Assembly: GCA_021300495.1 (NCBI GenBank) | Contig: JAJTDK010000018.1 | Coordinates: forward strand, 1 to 52,681 | Origin: Limnohabitans sp. | GTDB taxonomy: Bacteria; Pseudomonadota; Gammaproteobacteria; Burkholderiales; Burkholderiaceae_C | Length of the DNA stretch: 52,681 nt | Reading direction: 5' to 3' | Part shown: piece by piece, positions 17,072 to 24,298 of the stretch | How positions within the stretch are numbered: the stretch's first letter is position 1 | Layout of the letters: each line of letters starts with the position of its first letter | Position numbers and translations under genes: made by a program | The notes under the pieces: model-generated | Told to the model about the DNA's origin: nothing | The model's input: only the letters and a program-made list of their open reading frames with translations | The model's database searches: none

Positions 17072-18010
17072 ATGAGCACCGCAACACCCTCAATGGAAGA
17101 CCGTGACGGCAAAATTTGGATGGACGGCAAGATGGTCGAATGGCGCGACGCCAAGATCCACGTCTTAACCCACACCCTGCACTACGGCTGCGGCGCCTTT
17201 GAAGGCGTTCGTGCCTACAAAACCATCAATGGCACGGCCATTTTCCGTTTGCACGAGCACACCGACCGCCTTTTTAACAGCGCCAAAATTTTGCGCATGA
17301 AGCTTCCCTTCACCAAAGAGGAAGTCAGCGAAGCGCAAAAAGCAGTTGTGAAAGCAAACAATTTGGAAAGCGGTTACATCCGCCCTCTCACTTGGATTGG
17401 TTCAGAGAAATTGGGTGTCAGCCCCAAAGGCAACACCATCCACCTGATGGTGGCCGCATGGACTTGGGGCGCTTACTTGGGCGAAGAAGGCTTGAAGCGC
17501 GGCATTCGCGTCAAAACGTCCAGCTTCACGCGCCATCATGTGAACATCACCATGACACAGGCCAAGGCGGTGAGCAACTACACCAACTCTATTCTGGCCA
17601 ACATGGAAGCTGTCGATGAAGGCTACGACGAAGCGCTGTTGCTCGACCCCTCCGGCTTCGTGTCCGAAGGTGCTGGCGAAAACATTTTTGTGATCAAAGA
17701 CGGTGTGATCTACACCCCTGATTTGTCGGCTGGCGCCTTGAACGGCATCACACGCAACACGGTGTTCCACATTGCCAAAGACTTAGGCTTAGAGATTGTT
17801 CAAAAGCGCATCACACGCGATGAAATTTACATCTGCGACGAAGCCTTCTTCACAGGCACTGCCGCTGAAGTCACGCCCATTCGCGAACTTGACCGCATTG
17901 AAATTGGCGCCGGCAGCCGCGGCCCTATCACTGAAAAAATTCAGACAGGTTTCTTTGACATCGTGAACGGCAAGAACCCCAAATACGCTCACTGGTTGAC
18001 GCACGTTTAA
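17072..18010 (+). CDS. ilvE: Branched-chain amino acid aminotransferase
   Basis: 312-residue class IV PLP aminotransferase that makes the last step of valine, leucine and isoleucine synthesis (and the first of their breakdown) with glutamate/2-oxoglutarate. Markers: IWMDGKMVEWRDAKIHVLTHTLHYGCGAFEGVRAY, the PLP-binding Lys165 in MTQAKAVSNYTNS, EALLLDPSGFVSEGAGENIF, and FFTGTAAEVTPIRELD. Length is normal. A purine-rich AAAGGA precedes the ATG. It is followed by a small zinc-ribbon gene and a glycosyltransferase on the same strand. Confidence 0.95.
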   Translation: MSTATPSMEDRDGKIWMDGKMVEWRDAKIHVLTHTLHYGCGAFEGVRAYKTINGTAIFRLHEHTDRLFNSAKILRMKLPFTKEEVSEAQKAVVKANNLESGYIRPLTWIGSEKLGVSPKGNTIHLMVAAWTWGAYLGEEGLKRGIRVKTSSFTRHHVNITMTQAKAVSNYTNSILANMEAVDEGYDEALLLDPSGFVSEGAGENIFVIKDGVIYTPDLSAGALNGITRNTVFHIAKDLGLEIVQKRITRDEIYICDEAFFTGTAAEVTPIRELDRIEIGAGSRGPITEKIQTGFFDIVNGKNPKYAHWLTHV

Positions 18011-18030
18011 TTCAAAGAGGGATCTTGCTC

Positions 18031-18234
18031 ATGAGCCAAGCTGTTGAACTTCTGGCCAAAGATTTAAACCCACAAGGTGGTGTTTTTTGCCCCAGCCCCA
18101 AGGCTGACATGAAGATCTGGAACTCGCACCCCAAGGTTTATTTGGACGTGGCCCGTGAAGGCCATGCCAAGTGCCCTTACTGTGGCACGGTGTACCAACT
18201 GAAAGCGGGCGAAACAGTCGGTCACGGCCACTGA
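18031..18234 (+). CDS. Small CHCC-type zinc-finger protein
   Basis: 67-residue protein of the zf-CHCC group. The candidate zinc ligands are the cysteine in GVFCPSP, the histidine in NSHPKVY, and the cysteine pair in KCPYCGTVYQL. The start ATG at 18031 (MSQAVELLAKDL) has an AGAGGGA ribosome-binding site just upstream; a TTG six bases earlier is less likely. This family often sits beside ilvE in betaproteobacteria and resembles the small accessory subunit NDUFS6 of mitochondrial complex I. Its bacterial role is unclear. Confidence 0.88.
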   Translation: MSQAVELLAKDLNPQGGVFCPSPKADMKIWNSHPKVYLDVAREGHAKCPYCGTVYQLKAGETVGHGH

Positions 18235-18250
18235 TTCAACCCACTCCTTC

Positions 18251-19045
18251 ATGGCGGTGCCCACGCTGACCATTGCGGTCTTGACCAAAAACGAGGCCCA
18301 CCGCATCGAGGCATGTTTGGCCAGCGCAGCGTTTGCCGATCAGGTCTTGGTAGTCGACAGCGGCAGCACTGACAGCACCGTGGCTTTGTGCCATCAATCG
18401 GGTGCGGATGTTTTTGAATACCCCGATTGGCAAGGCTTTGCGGTGCAACGCAATCGACTCATTGCCCATGCCCGCGGCGATTACATCTTTTTCTTAGATG
18501 CAGACGAGCTCATCACGCCTGCGTTTCAAAAAGAACTTCAAGCCATTGTTCAGTCCAACGCCAAAGCCGTTTGGCAAATTCGGTGGCGCATGGTGGCGTA
18601 TGGGCACGAGCTCAAATACTACATCTCTCGCTCCAAAGTAGAGCGACTTTTTAGGCGCGACATGCTGAAAGAATATGTGGGCGCCGTACACGAGCAAGCC
18701 ATTTTGCACAACGAACAGACAGGCATGCCCACCCCGCGCAAAGTGATGGCTGCCAAGCTGCTTCACCACTCGCGCGAAACGGTACGGGGCAGTTTAGAAA
18801 AGCTCACGCAGTACGTCATGTTGGGCGCGAGCAAGCGCGCGCAAGCAGGCAAAAGTGGCGGTGTTCTGCGCGGCTTGGCCTCTGGCCTCGCCATGTTTTT
18901 GCGACTCTATATTTTTCGCTTGGGATTTTTGTGTGGGGGTGCAGGCTTTTTGTATTGCCTGTTTGTGGCGCTGGAGGCTTTCTTTCGATACGCCGCCTTG
19001 CATTACGACAAAGACCACCTGAGCAATGACGTGGGCCGCGCTTAA
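18251..19045 (+). CDS. Family 2 glycosyltransferase, WaaE/KdtX-like (LPS core)
   Basis: 264-residue GT-A glycosyltransferase with the inverting GT2 opening LTIAVLTKNEAHRIEACLAS and VVDSGSTDST near residue 35. The metal-binding motif is LDADE at about residues 81-85. The acceptor domain includes EYVGAVHEQAI and HHSRETVRGSLEKLTQYV, wording typical of the WaaE/KdtX glucosyltransferases that decorate the inner LPS core. A C-terminal hydrophobic segment (FLRLYIFRLGFLCGGAGFLYCLFVAL) suggests membrane association. It follows the zinc-finger gene by 16 bases and converges on ampG with five bases between stops. Confidence 0.88.
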   Translation: MAVPTLTIAVLTKNEAHRIEACLASAAFADQVLVVDSGSTDSTVALCHQSGADVFEYPDWQGFAVQRNRLIAHARGDYIFFLDADELITPAFQKELQAIVQSNAKAVWQIRWRMVAYGHELKYYISRSKVERLFRRDMLKEYVGAVHEQAILHNEQTGMPTPRKVMAAKLLHHSRETVRGSLEKLTQYVMLGASKRAQAGKSGGVLRGLASGLAMFLRLYIFRLGFLCGGAGFLYCLFVALEAFFRYAALHYDKDHLSNDVGRA

Positions 19046-19050
19046 AGCAT

Positions 19051-20406
19051 TCAGTGCTTGTTAAATTCCACGCCTGGGTCTTCGGGGGGTGGCTGAAAAT
19101 GCCAGGCCAAGGCTACCAAAATTAGAACAGGCATACCTAACATAGCGGTGGCATTGAAAAAGTCTGCATAACCATGCGCATTGACAAAATCGCCCGAAAA
19201 GCCGGCAATGAATTTAGGCAAAAGCAGCATCATGGAGCTGAGCAAGGCATATTGTGTGGCCGAATATTGGATATTGGTCAAAGAGGACAAGTAGGCAATA
19301 AAGGCCGCTGAAGCAATGCCACTGGCCAAGTTGTCAGCCGAGATAACCGCAATCAATGCATGCACATCGTGGCCATGTCCCGCCAACCATGCAAATAACA
19401 GGTTGCTCAAGGCACTGAGCAAGGCGCCTAGCATCAAAATGCGCATCACCCCCCAGCGCATGGCCATGACACCGCCTACAAACGCGCCCAACAGTGTCAT
19501 GATCACACCATACACTTTGGTGACGCTGGCCACCTCGGCTTTGGTGTAACCCATGTCGACATAAAACGGATTGGCCATGATGCCCATGACCACATCGCTG
19601 ATGCGGTAGACCGCAATCAAACTCAGTATCAACGCAGCCTGCCATTTGTAGCGTTTGAGAAAATCTGCAAAGGGCTCAATCAGAGCGCCTTGCAACCATT
19701 CACTCACATTTTTAGCGGGCGGCAATTCGGCTGGCTTGGGCTCACGCGAACGCAGCACCGTGATCACACCGACGCACATGCTAGCGGCCATGACCAAATA
19801 GGCGGTTTGCCAAGCTGCATGCATGTAGCCGCTGGCATTCTCGCCCTGCACCCAAGCGGCCACCCATAACACGCCCGCACCAGCCCAAATCATGGCCAAT
19901 CGGTACCCGGTTTGGTAGCTGGCTGCCAAGGCAGCTTGTTGTGTAGGTTCGGCTGACTCAATGCGAAAGGCATCGAGTGCAATGTCTTGTGTGGCCGAGC
20001 CCACGGCAACCAACAGAGCGCACCAAACCACAGGCCCTAAAGTTTGAGAAGGGTCGCTGAGCGCCATGCCCACCAAGCCAAGCATGACCATGGCCTGCGC
20101 CAACAACAACCAACTGCGCCTGCGACCTAAACGATGCGTTAAAAATGGAATGGGCATTCGATCTACCAGCGGCGCCCAAACCCACTTAAAGCCGTAGGCC
20201 AAACCCACCCAACTGAGGTAGCCAATGGTGCTGCGGTCGATGCCCGCCTCACGCAACCTGAAACTCAAGGTGCCCAAGACCAACAACAGTGGCAAGCCTG
20301 CGGCAAAGCCCAAGAACAGCATGCGCAAACTGGCTGGCTGCACATAGACACGCCATGAAGCGAGCCATGAAAAAGTAGTTTGATCGGTCACTGTCTTTTC
20401 TGTCAT
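19051..20406 (-). CDS. ampG: AmpG-type muropeptide permease (MFS)
   Basis: Major-facilitator inner-membrane protein of about 451 residues with 12 or more hydrophobic segments. AmpG imports GlcNAc-anhydroMurNAc peptides for cell-wall recycling and indirectly controls ampC. Family signatures: GFAAGLPLLLVLGTLSFRLREAGI near the N-terminus, YGFKWVWAPLVDRMPIPFLTHRLGRRRSW, and GSATQDIALDAFRIE. I chose ATG 20406 (MTEKTVTD) over a TTG 15 bases upstream. The gene is divergent from the M48 peptidase gene, with about 80 bases between the starts. Confidence 0.9.
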   Translation of the reverse strand: MTEKTVTDQTTFSWLASWRVYVQPASLRMLFLGFAAGLPLLLVLGTLSFRLREAGIDRSTIGYLSWVGLAYGFKWVWAPLVDRMPIPFLTHRLGRRRSWLLLAQAMVMLGLVGMALSDPSQTLGPVVWCALLVAVGSATQDIALDAFRIESAEPTQQAALAASYQTGYRLAMIWAGAGVLWVAAWVQGENASGYMHAAWQTAYLVMAASMCVGVITVLRSREPKPAELPPAKNVSEWLQGALIEPFADFLKRYKWQAALILSLIAVYRISDVVMGIMANPFYVDMGYTKAEVASVTKVYGVIMTLLGAFVGGVMAMRWGVMRILMLGALLSALSNLLFAWLAGHGHDVHALIAVISADNLASGIASAAFIAYLSSLTNIQYSATQYALLSSMMLLLPKFIAGFSGDFVNAHGYADFFNATAMLGMPVLILVALAWHFQPPPEDPGVEFNKH

Positions 20407-20485
20407 GTCGCCATTATCCAAGCTCTGATGAGGTTTTGCGAAAGTTCTGATTTGAAATCTCGGCGTGCCGCACTATCATTCAAAC

Positions 20486-21400
20486 ATGTGCTGGCGATGT
20501 TTTACAAATTTCAATGCTGACGATCCCTTGGCGGCTTCAATCACTGAAGCAGAGGGACCTTCTCGGCGCGCTTTTTTGAATCAACTGGGCGGGGCTGGCT
20601 TGGGAGTCACAGCCTTGCTGGCCGGCACTGCGCAAGCGCAAGTCGATGTGGGTAAAGCCTCTGGTATCCGTAAGCTCATTCCAGCCGAAACACTGGAAGC
20701 TTCAGCCGTACAACAATACAAGCAGACCTTGGGTGAAGCCGATAGCAAAGGTGCTTTGGCGCCAGACGATTACCCGCAACTCAAACGCTTGCGCGCTATC
20801 GCCGCTAGATTGATTCCTTTCACAGCACAGTGGAACCCTGATTCGCGCAAATGGAAGTGGGAAGTGAATTTGATTGGCAGCAAACAAATCAACGCATGGT
20901 GCATGCCCGGTGGAAAGATTGCGTTTTACACCGGCATCTTGGATCAACTGCAACTGAACGATGACGAAGTAGCCATGATCATGGGCCATGAAATGGCGCA
21001 TGCTTTGCGCGAGCACTCACGCGAGCGCTTGGCCAAATCAAAAGCCACCGGCATGGGCTTGTCGGTGGCCTCACAGTTGTTGGGCTTAGGCCAAATGGGT
21101 GATGTCGCAGCCAACTTAGGCACCCAATTGCTAACCTTGAAATACGGCCGAGACGATGAAACAGAAGCCGATTTGGTGGGTCTTGAAATTGCTGCGCGTG
21201 GCGGTTTTAAACCTGAAGCCAGTGTGCAGCTTTGGAAGAAGATGTTGGGAGCCACCGGCGGCGGCAAAGGTCAGCCGAGTTTTCTGTCCACACACCCCAG
21301 TGGCAACAATCGCATTCAAGAACTTGAAGCCAACTTGCCCAAAGTTGCGCAGCTTTACGAGCAAGCGCTAAAAGGCCGGCCTGCAATAGTTTTGAATTGA
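20486..21400 (+). CDS. Exported M48-family zinc metalloprotease
   Basis: 304-residue peptidase of the M48 family. The zinc site is the HEMAH motif (MIMGHEMAHALREH), with the third ligand in ETEADLVGL. The N-terminus carries a twin-arginine-like signal, SRRAFLNQLGGAGLGVTALLAGTAQAQ at about residues 27-52, so periplasmic export by Tat is likely; the Ala-Gln-Ala end fits signal peptidase. ATG 20486 follows a GTG at 20465 in the same frame. Such LoiP/BepA-like proteases take part in outer-membrane protein quality control. Substrates are unknown. Confidence 0.88.
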   Translation: MCWRCFTNFNADDPLAASITEAEGPSRRAFLNQLGGAGLGVTALLAGTAQAQVDVGKASGIRKLIPAETLEASAVQQYKQTLGEADSKGALAPDDYPQLKRLRAIAARLIPFTAQWNPDSRKWKWEVNLIGSKQINAWCMPGGKIAFYTGILDQLQLNDDEVAMIMGHEMAHALREHSRERLAKSKATGMGLSVASQLLGLGQMGDVAANLGTQLLTLKYGRDDETEADLVGLEIAARGGFKPEASVQLWKKMLGATGGGKGQPSFLSTHPSGNNRIQELEANLPKVAQLYEQALKGRPAIVLN

Positions 21401-21420
21401 CGTCTCAGGGTCTTGCGTCT

Positions 21421-22059
21421 TCAAGTCCCACCCACGTAGGGATTGCTAATGCGCTCACGACCAAATGTACTTTCAGGGCCATGTCCTGGAATGAACACCG
21501 TGTCATCGCCCATGGGCCACAAACGTTGCGTGATGCTGGCAATCAAGGTGTCGTGATCGCCCTGTGGAAAATCAGTTCGGCCAATGCTGCCCGCAAACAA
21601 AACATCGCCGACAAAGGCACGTTTGATTTCAGGCGAGTGAAAAACCACATGACCTGGCGTGTGGCCAGGGCAATGTCGAACGTTCAGTGTGTGTGACCCA
21701 AGCGTCACGGTATCGCCATCGGCCAACCACCGCGTGGGTGTGAAAACCTCGGCATCAGGAAACTGAAACATGCGGCCTTGATCTGACAAACGATCAATCC
21801 AAAACTGATCGCCAGGGTGCGGTCCCACGATGGGCAAATTCAAATTGCGCGCCAAGACGGCCGTGCCACCCGCGTGATCGATGTGCGCGTGGGTCAGCCA
21901 AATTTGCTCGAGTTTCAAGCCCCTTTGCTGGACCTCCGACAAGATCAAGTCGAGATCACCACCCGGATCGATCACGGCTGCTTGTTGGGTTTGATCGTCC
22001 CAAATCAAAGAGCAGTTTTGTTGAAACGGCGTGACTGGAATGGTTTGGTACTGAAGCAT
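21421..22059 (-). CDS. MBL-fold hydrolase, YcbL/glyoxalase-II-like
   Basis: 212-residue metallo-beta-lactamase-fold enzyme. Metal ligands are in THAHIDHAGG (near residue 56), the RHCPGHTPGH histidine (near residue 131), the GDVLFAGSIGRTDFP aspartate, and IPGHGPEST. This pattern is that of the short glyoxalase-II relatives (YcbL) that may cleave S-lactoylglutathione or other thioesters. The HxHxDH set is complete and the length is normal. It is convergent with the M48 gene and divergent from the peptide-secretion locus that starts at 22151, leaving about 90 bases for that locus's promoter. Confidence 0.88.
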   Translation of the reverse strand: MLQYQTIPVTPFQQNCSLIWDDQTQQAAVIDPGGDLDLILSEVQQRGLKLEQIWLTHAHIDHAGGTAVLARNLNLPIVGPHPGDQFWIDRLSDQGRMFQFPDAEVFTPTRWLADGDTVTLGSHTLNVRHCPGHTPGHVVFHSPEIKRAFVGDVLFAGSIGRTDFPQGDHDTLIASITQRLWPMGDDTVFIPGHGPESTFGRERISNPYVGGT

Positions 22060-22150
22060 GCTGGTATTTCAATGGGTTTCGCTTGCAAGGCAATGTAACA
22101 AAGTTTGATGCAGAAACTCGTATTGTGATGTCTTGTTCACTGACTCACAC

Positions 22151-23455
22151 ATGACCACACCACTTTTTCGCTCAGAAGTGACCTTGTCCAAGCAGGCCTC
22201 TTGGATGGGTCCCATTCACCTTGCACACAATCCGCGCTTCACCATCGTAGCCAGCATCGCTTTGGTGCTTTCAGGTGCCTTGTTGGCATTTGGCGCTTGG
22301 GGCAAAGTGGCGCGCAAAGTTCGAGTGCCTGGCGTCCTCATGCCGCAATGGGGCACGGTGGAATTAAGTCCCGCCATTTCTGGTGTGCTGCTTGAGCAAA
22401 GGGTGAAAGAAGGCGACTGGGTTCAACAAGGCCAAGTTTTGTTTGTGCTCAACACCGACAAAACTTCGGCTGAAGGCAGCACAGCCAGCTTGCTGGCTTC
22501 TCATTTGGCGCAACGTCGCAGCACCCTTTTAGCTGAACGCGCCTCGCGCGTTGCTCAAAACCGCCAGCGCGAAGCGCATCTGGCAGATCGCATTCGATCC
22601 TTGTCACTTGAAACAGCGCAAGCCACCCAAGAACAAGCACTGTCAAAGCGCAGGGTTGAGTTGGCGCAAAAAACTTCTGTACGGTTTGAGCAAATGGCTG
22701 CCGAAGGTTTTGTGTCTGACATTCAGGCGCAAGGCAAGCAAGAAGAACTCATTGACCTTCAAGCGCGCTTAGAAAATACACTGCGCAATGGCGTTTCCTT
22801 GGCCCGCGATCACAAGGCCGCCCAAGCCGACTTGGCCCATCTTCAAAAACAGTTGGCCATCGATCTGCTTCAACTCGACCGCAACCTGGCCAGCCTTGAT
22901 CAGGAAACAACCGAAATCAAAGCGCGCAAAACCAGCAGTGTGTTGGCACCCCAAGCAGGCCAGGTCAGCACGGTTCATCTCAGCTTAGGCGCTATGGCAC
23001 AGGCGGGTCAAACCATTGCCAGCTTGGTACCGCAAGCCAACGCACATGCGCCTGATCACTCATCACACACTTTGGTTGCGGCCCTTTTTGCGCCCACCCG
23101 CACCACCGGCTTCATCCAACCTGGTCAAGAGGTGTGGCTTCGCTTGGCGGCCTACCCCTATCAAAAATTTGGTCTGGCCAAGGGTCGCGTGCTCAAGGTC
23201 AGTGGCACGCCCATTGCCCCGCAAGATTTACCGCACGGTCAGGGCACGGCCCTCATGGCCTCCACGCAAAGCAACGAGCCGCTCTACAGAATTCAAGTCG
23301 AGCTGGCATCACAGCATGTCATGGCGTTTGGCCAGACTCATTCTTTGCGCCCCGGCATGACACTCGAAGCCGATGTCATCCACGATGTACGCGGCATTTG
23401 GGAATGGGTCTTCGAGCCCCTCTTGGCCATACACGCTCGCCAACAAACATCATGA
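22151..23455 (+). CDS. HlyD/CvaA-type periplasmic adaptor of the peptide secretion system
   Basis: 434-residue membrane-fusion protein of a type I secretion system. A cytoplasmic N-terminus is followed by one membrane helix at about residues 30-50 (FTIVASIALVLSGALLAFGAWG). Then come the first half of a lipoyl/barrel-sandwich domain (GTVELSPAISGVLLEQRVKEGDWVQQGQVLFVL), a long coiled-coil hairpin rich in Ala, Gln, Leu and Arg (about 100-255), the second lipoyl half (SSVLAPQAGQVSTVHLSLGAMAQAGQTIASLVP), and a beta-barrel ending in LRPGMTLEADVI. CvaA and similar proteins link a bacteriocin ABC transporter to TolC. I chose ATG 22151; a TTG 18 bases upstream is weaker. The stop overlaps the next start as ATGA. 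No TolC gene is in the window. Confidence 0.92.
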   Translation: MTTPLFRSEVTLSKQASWMGPIHLAHNPRFTIVASIALVLSGALLAFGAWGKVARKVRVPGVLMPQWGTVELSPAISGVLLEQRVKEGDWVQQGQVLFVLNTDKTSAEGSTASLLASHLAQRRSTLLAERASRVAQNRQREAHLADRIRSLSLETAQATQEQALSKRRVELAQKTSVRFEQMAAEGFVSDIQAQGKQEELIDLQARLENTLRNGVSLARDHKAAQADLAHLQKQLAIDLLQLDRNLASLDQETTEIKARKTSSVLAPQAGQVSTVHLSLGAMAQAGQTIASLVPQANAHAPDHSSHTLVAALFAPTRTTGFIQPGQEVWLRLAAYPYQKFGLAKGRVLKVSGTPIAPQDLPHGQGTALMASTQSNEPLYRIQVELASQHVMAFGQTHSLRPGMTLEADVIHDVRGIWEWVFEPLLAIHARQQTS

Positions 23456-23991
23456 GTTTCATTCAGAGCATCAGGGCTTCGCACCTCAACCGCCATGGCT
23501 TCATCGATGTTTTGGTAGGCATCACTGTGTTTCAAGCCATCAACATCACCTTGATCGTGTTGTTTGGCAATTTAAACGTCGGGCCAGACGAAGACCCCTC
23601 CATCACCTTGTTGGAAATTGCTTTCTTGATGCTGTTGGTAGCACCCCTCCTAGAGAATTTGTTATTGATTGCGGCGGCAACCCTCCACGAAAAATTGTTC
23701 AACCGAAGCTTGTTGTTTGTTGCGGCACCTTTGTTGTTGACGGCGCTTCACTTCACAACGCCACAAGACCTGCCATTCCCCACGTTCATCCGAGTCATTG
23801 AACTCTTTGGCTTCTTCTCTATTTTTTTAAAACAATACGATTTGCACAAGTTGGAAATAGGCAAATGCAAGGCATTGCTTTTAACCAGCGTTCTTCACTT
23901 TGCAGTCAATGCAACCGTGATTTCCGTCTTGTGTTTATTTGATTTTTATATCGCCGCTGAAACGATTTTTTCAGCACAACCAGGAGATTGA
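23452..23991 (+). CDS. CPBP-like intramembrane protein, candidate microcin immunity or processing protein
   Basis: 179-residue polytopic membrane protein with about five to six hydrophobic segments. It resembles the CPBP (CAAX protease / bacteriocin-processing) family. The second and third motifs are kept: His100 in LTALHF and His149-x3-Asn153 in VLHFAVNA. The first motif, normally EExxxR, is degenerate: Glu68-Asn69 in APLLENLLLIA. CPBP proteins next to bacteriocin genes are known as self-immunity proteins (PlnI, SkkI) in Gram-positives. Placement between the adaptor (ATGA overlap) and the precursor (one base between stop and start) suggests immunity or maturation. Family membership is a motif-based judgement; the role is inference. 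Confidence 0.65.
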   Translation: MSFIQSIRASHLNRHGFIDVLVGITVFQAINITLIVLFGNLNVGPDEDPSITLLEIAFLMLLVAPLLENLLLIAAATLHEKLFNRSLLFVAAPLLLTALHFTTPQDLPFPTFIRVIELFGFFSIFLKQYDLHKLEIGKCKALLLTSVLHFAVNATVISVLCLFDFYIAAETIFSAQPGD

Positions 23992-23992
23992 C

Positions 23993-24193
23993 ATGAGAAG
24001 TTTAAACATTGAAGAATTGAACGAGGTCCAAGGGGGTGGCATATCTGTTAAGTGGGCTTACAAGCTGGGTGATGCCCTATCCAACATGTACATGCTGTAT
24101 GAGGCGTCCCAAAAAATTGAGCTCGAGCCCTCAAGCTATGGCGCTGTCGACGCCAGTGGATACAACGCCATGGGCGACTATTCTGGCAGTTGA
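23993..24193 (+). CDS. Double-glycine leader peptide precursor, class II microcin-like
   Basis: 66-residue precursor preceded by a strong ribosome-binding site (AGGAG at 23982-23986, six bases before ATG). Residues 1-15, MRSLNIEELNEVQGG, match the double-glycine leader consensus at every position (Leu-12, Glu-8, Leu-7, Val-4, Gly-2, Gly-1). They have the same length and outline as the colicin V leader as I remember it (MRTLTLNELDSVSGG). The C39 peptidase encoded next should cut after Gly15, leaving a 51-residue core that starts GISVKWAYKLGD. The core has an aromatic, amphipathic middle, no cysteine, and a net charge near -3 (three Lys, six Asp/Glu). It ends in a Gly/Ser/Tyr-rich tail, SGYNAMGDYSGS. 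It is probably an antibacterial peptide; a signalling peptide is the main alternative. I recognise no named homologue of the core. Confidence 0.85.
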   Translation: MRSLNIEELNEVQGGGISVKWAYKLGDALSNMYMLYEASQKIELEPSSYGAVDASGYNAMGDYSGS

Positions 24194-24239
24194 ACCCACT
24201 AAGCGCTAAACAGTCGCCATTTAAACCGGCAACAGGAAG

Positions 24240-24266
24240 GCCTGCGCAGTGTCTCATTGCGCAGGC
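24240..24266 (+). terminator. Hairpin between precursor and transporter genes, possible attenuator
   Basis: A 9-bp perfect stem (GCCTGCGCA / TGCGCAGGC) with a 9-base loop, extendable by a G-T and an A-T pair, is followed by the T-rich TTGTTTGTCTTT. It lies 46 bases after the precursor stop and 32 bases before the transporter start. The imperfect T run suggests partial termination. That would let the small precursor be made in excess of the transporter, as is common in bacteriocin operons. Confidence 0.6.
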
Positions 24267-24298
24267 TTGTTTGTCTTTACCTCGGAGATAAGACCGCC

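Noticed and set aside
24257-24298. TTG start of the peptide transporter at 24257
   Set aside because: It lies within the hairpin and has no ribosome-binding site; TTG 24299 follows GGAG and gives the usual distance to the catalytic cysteine.
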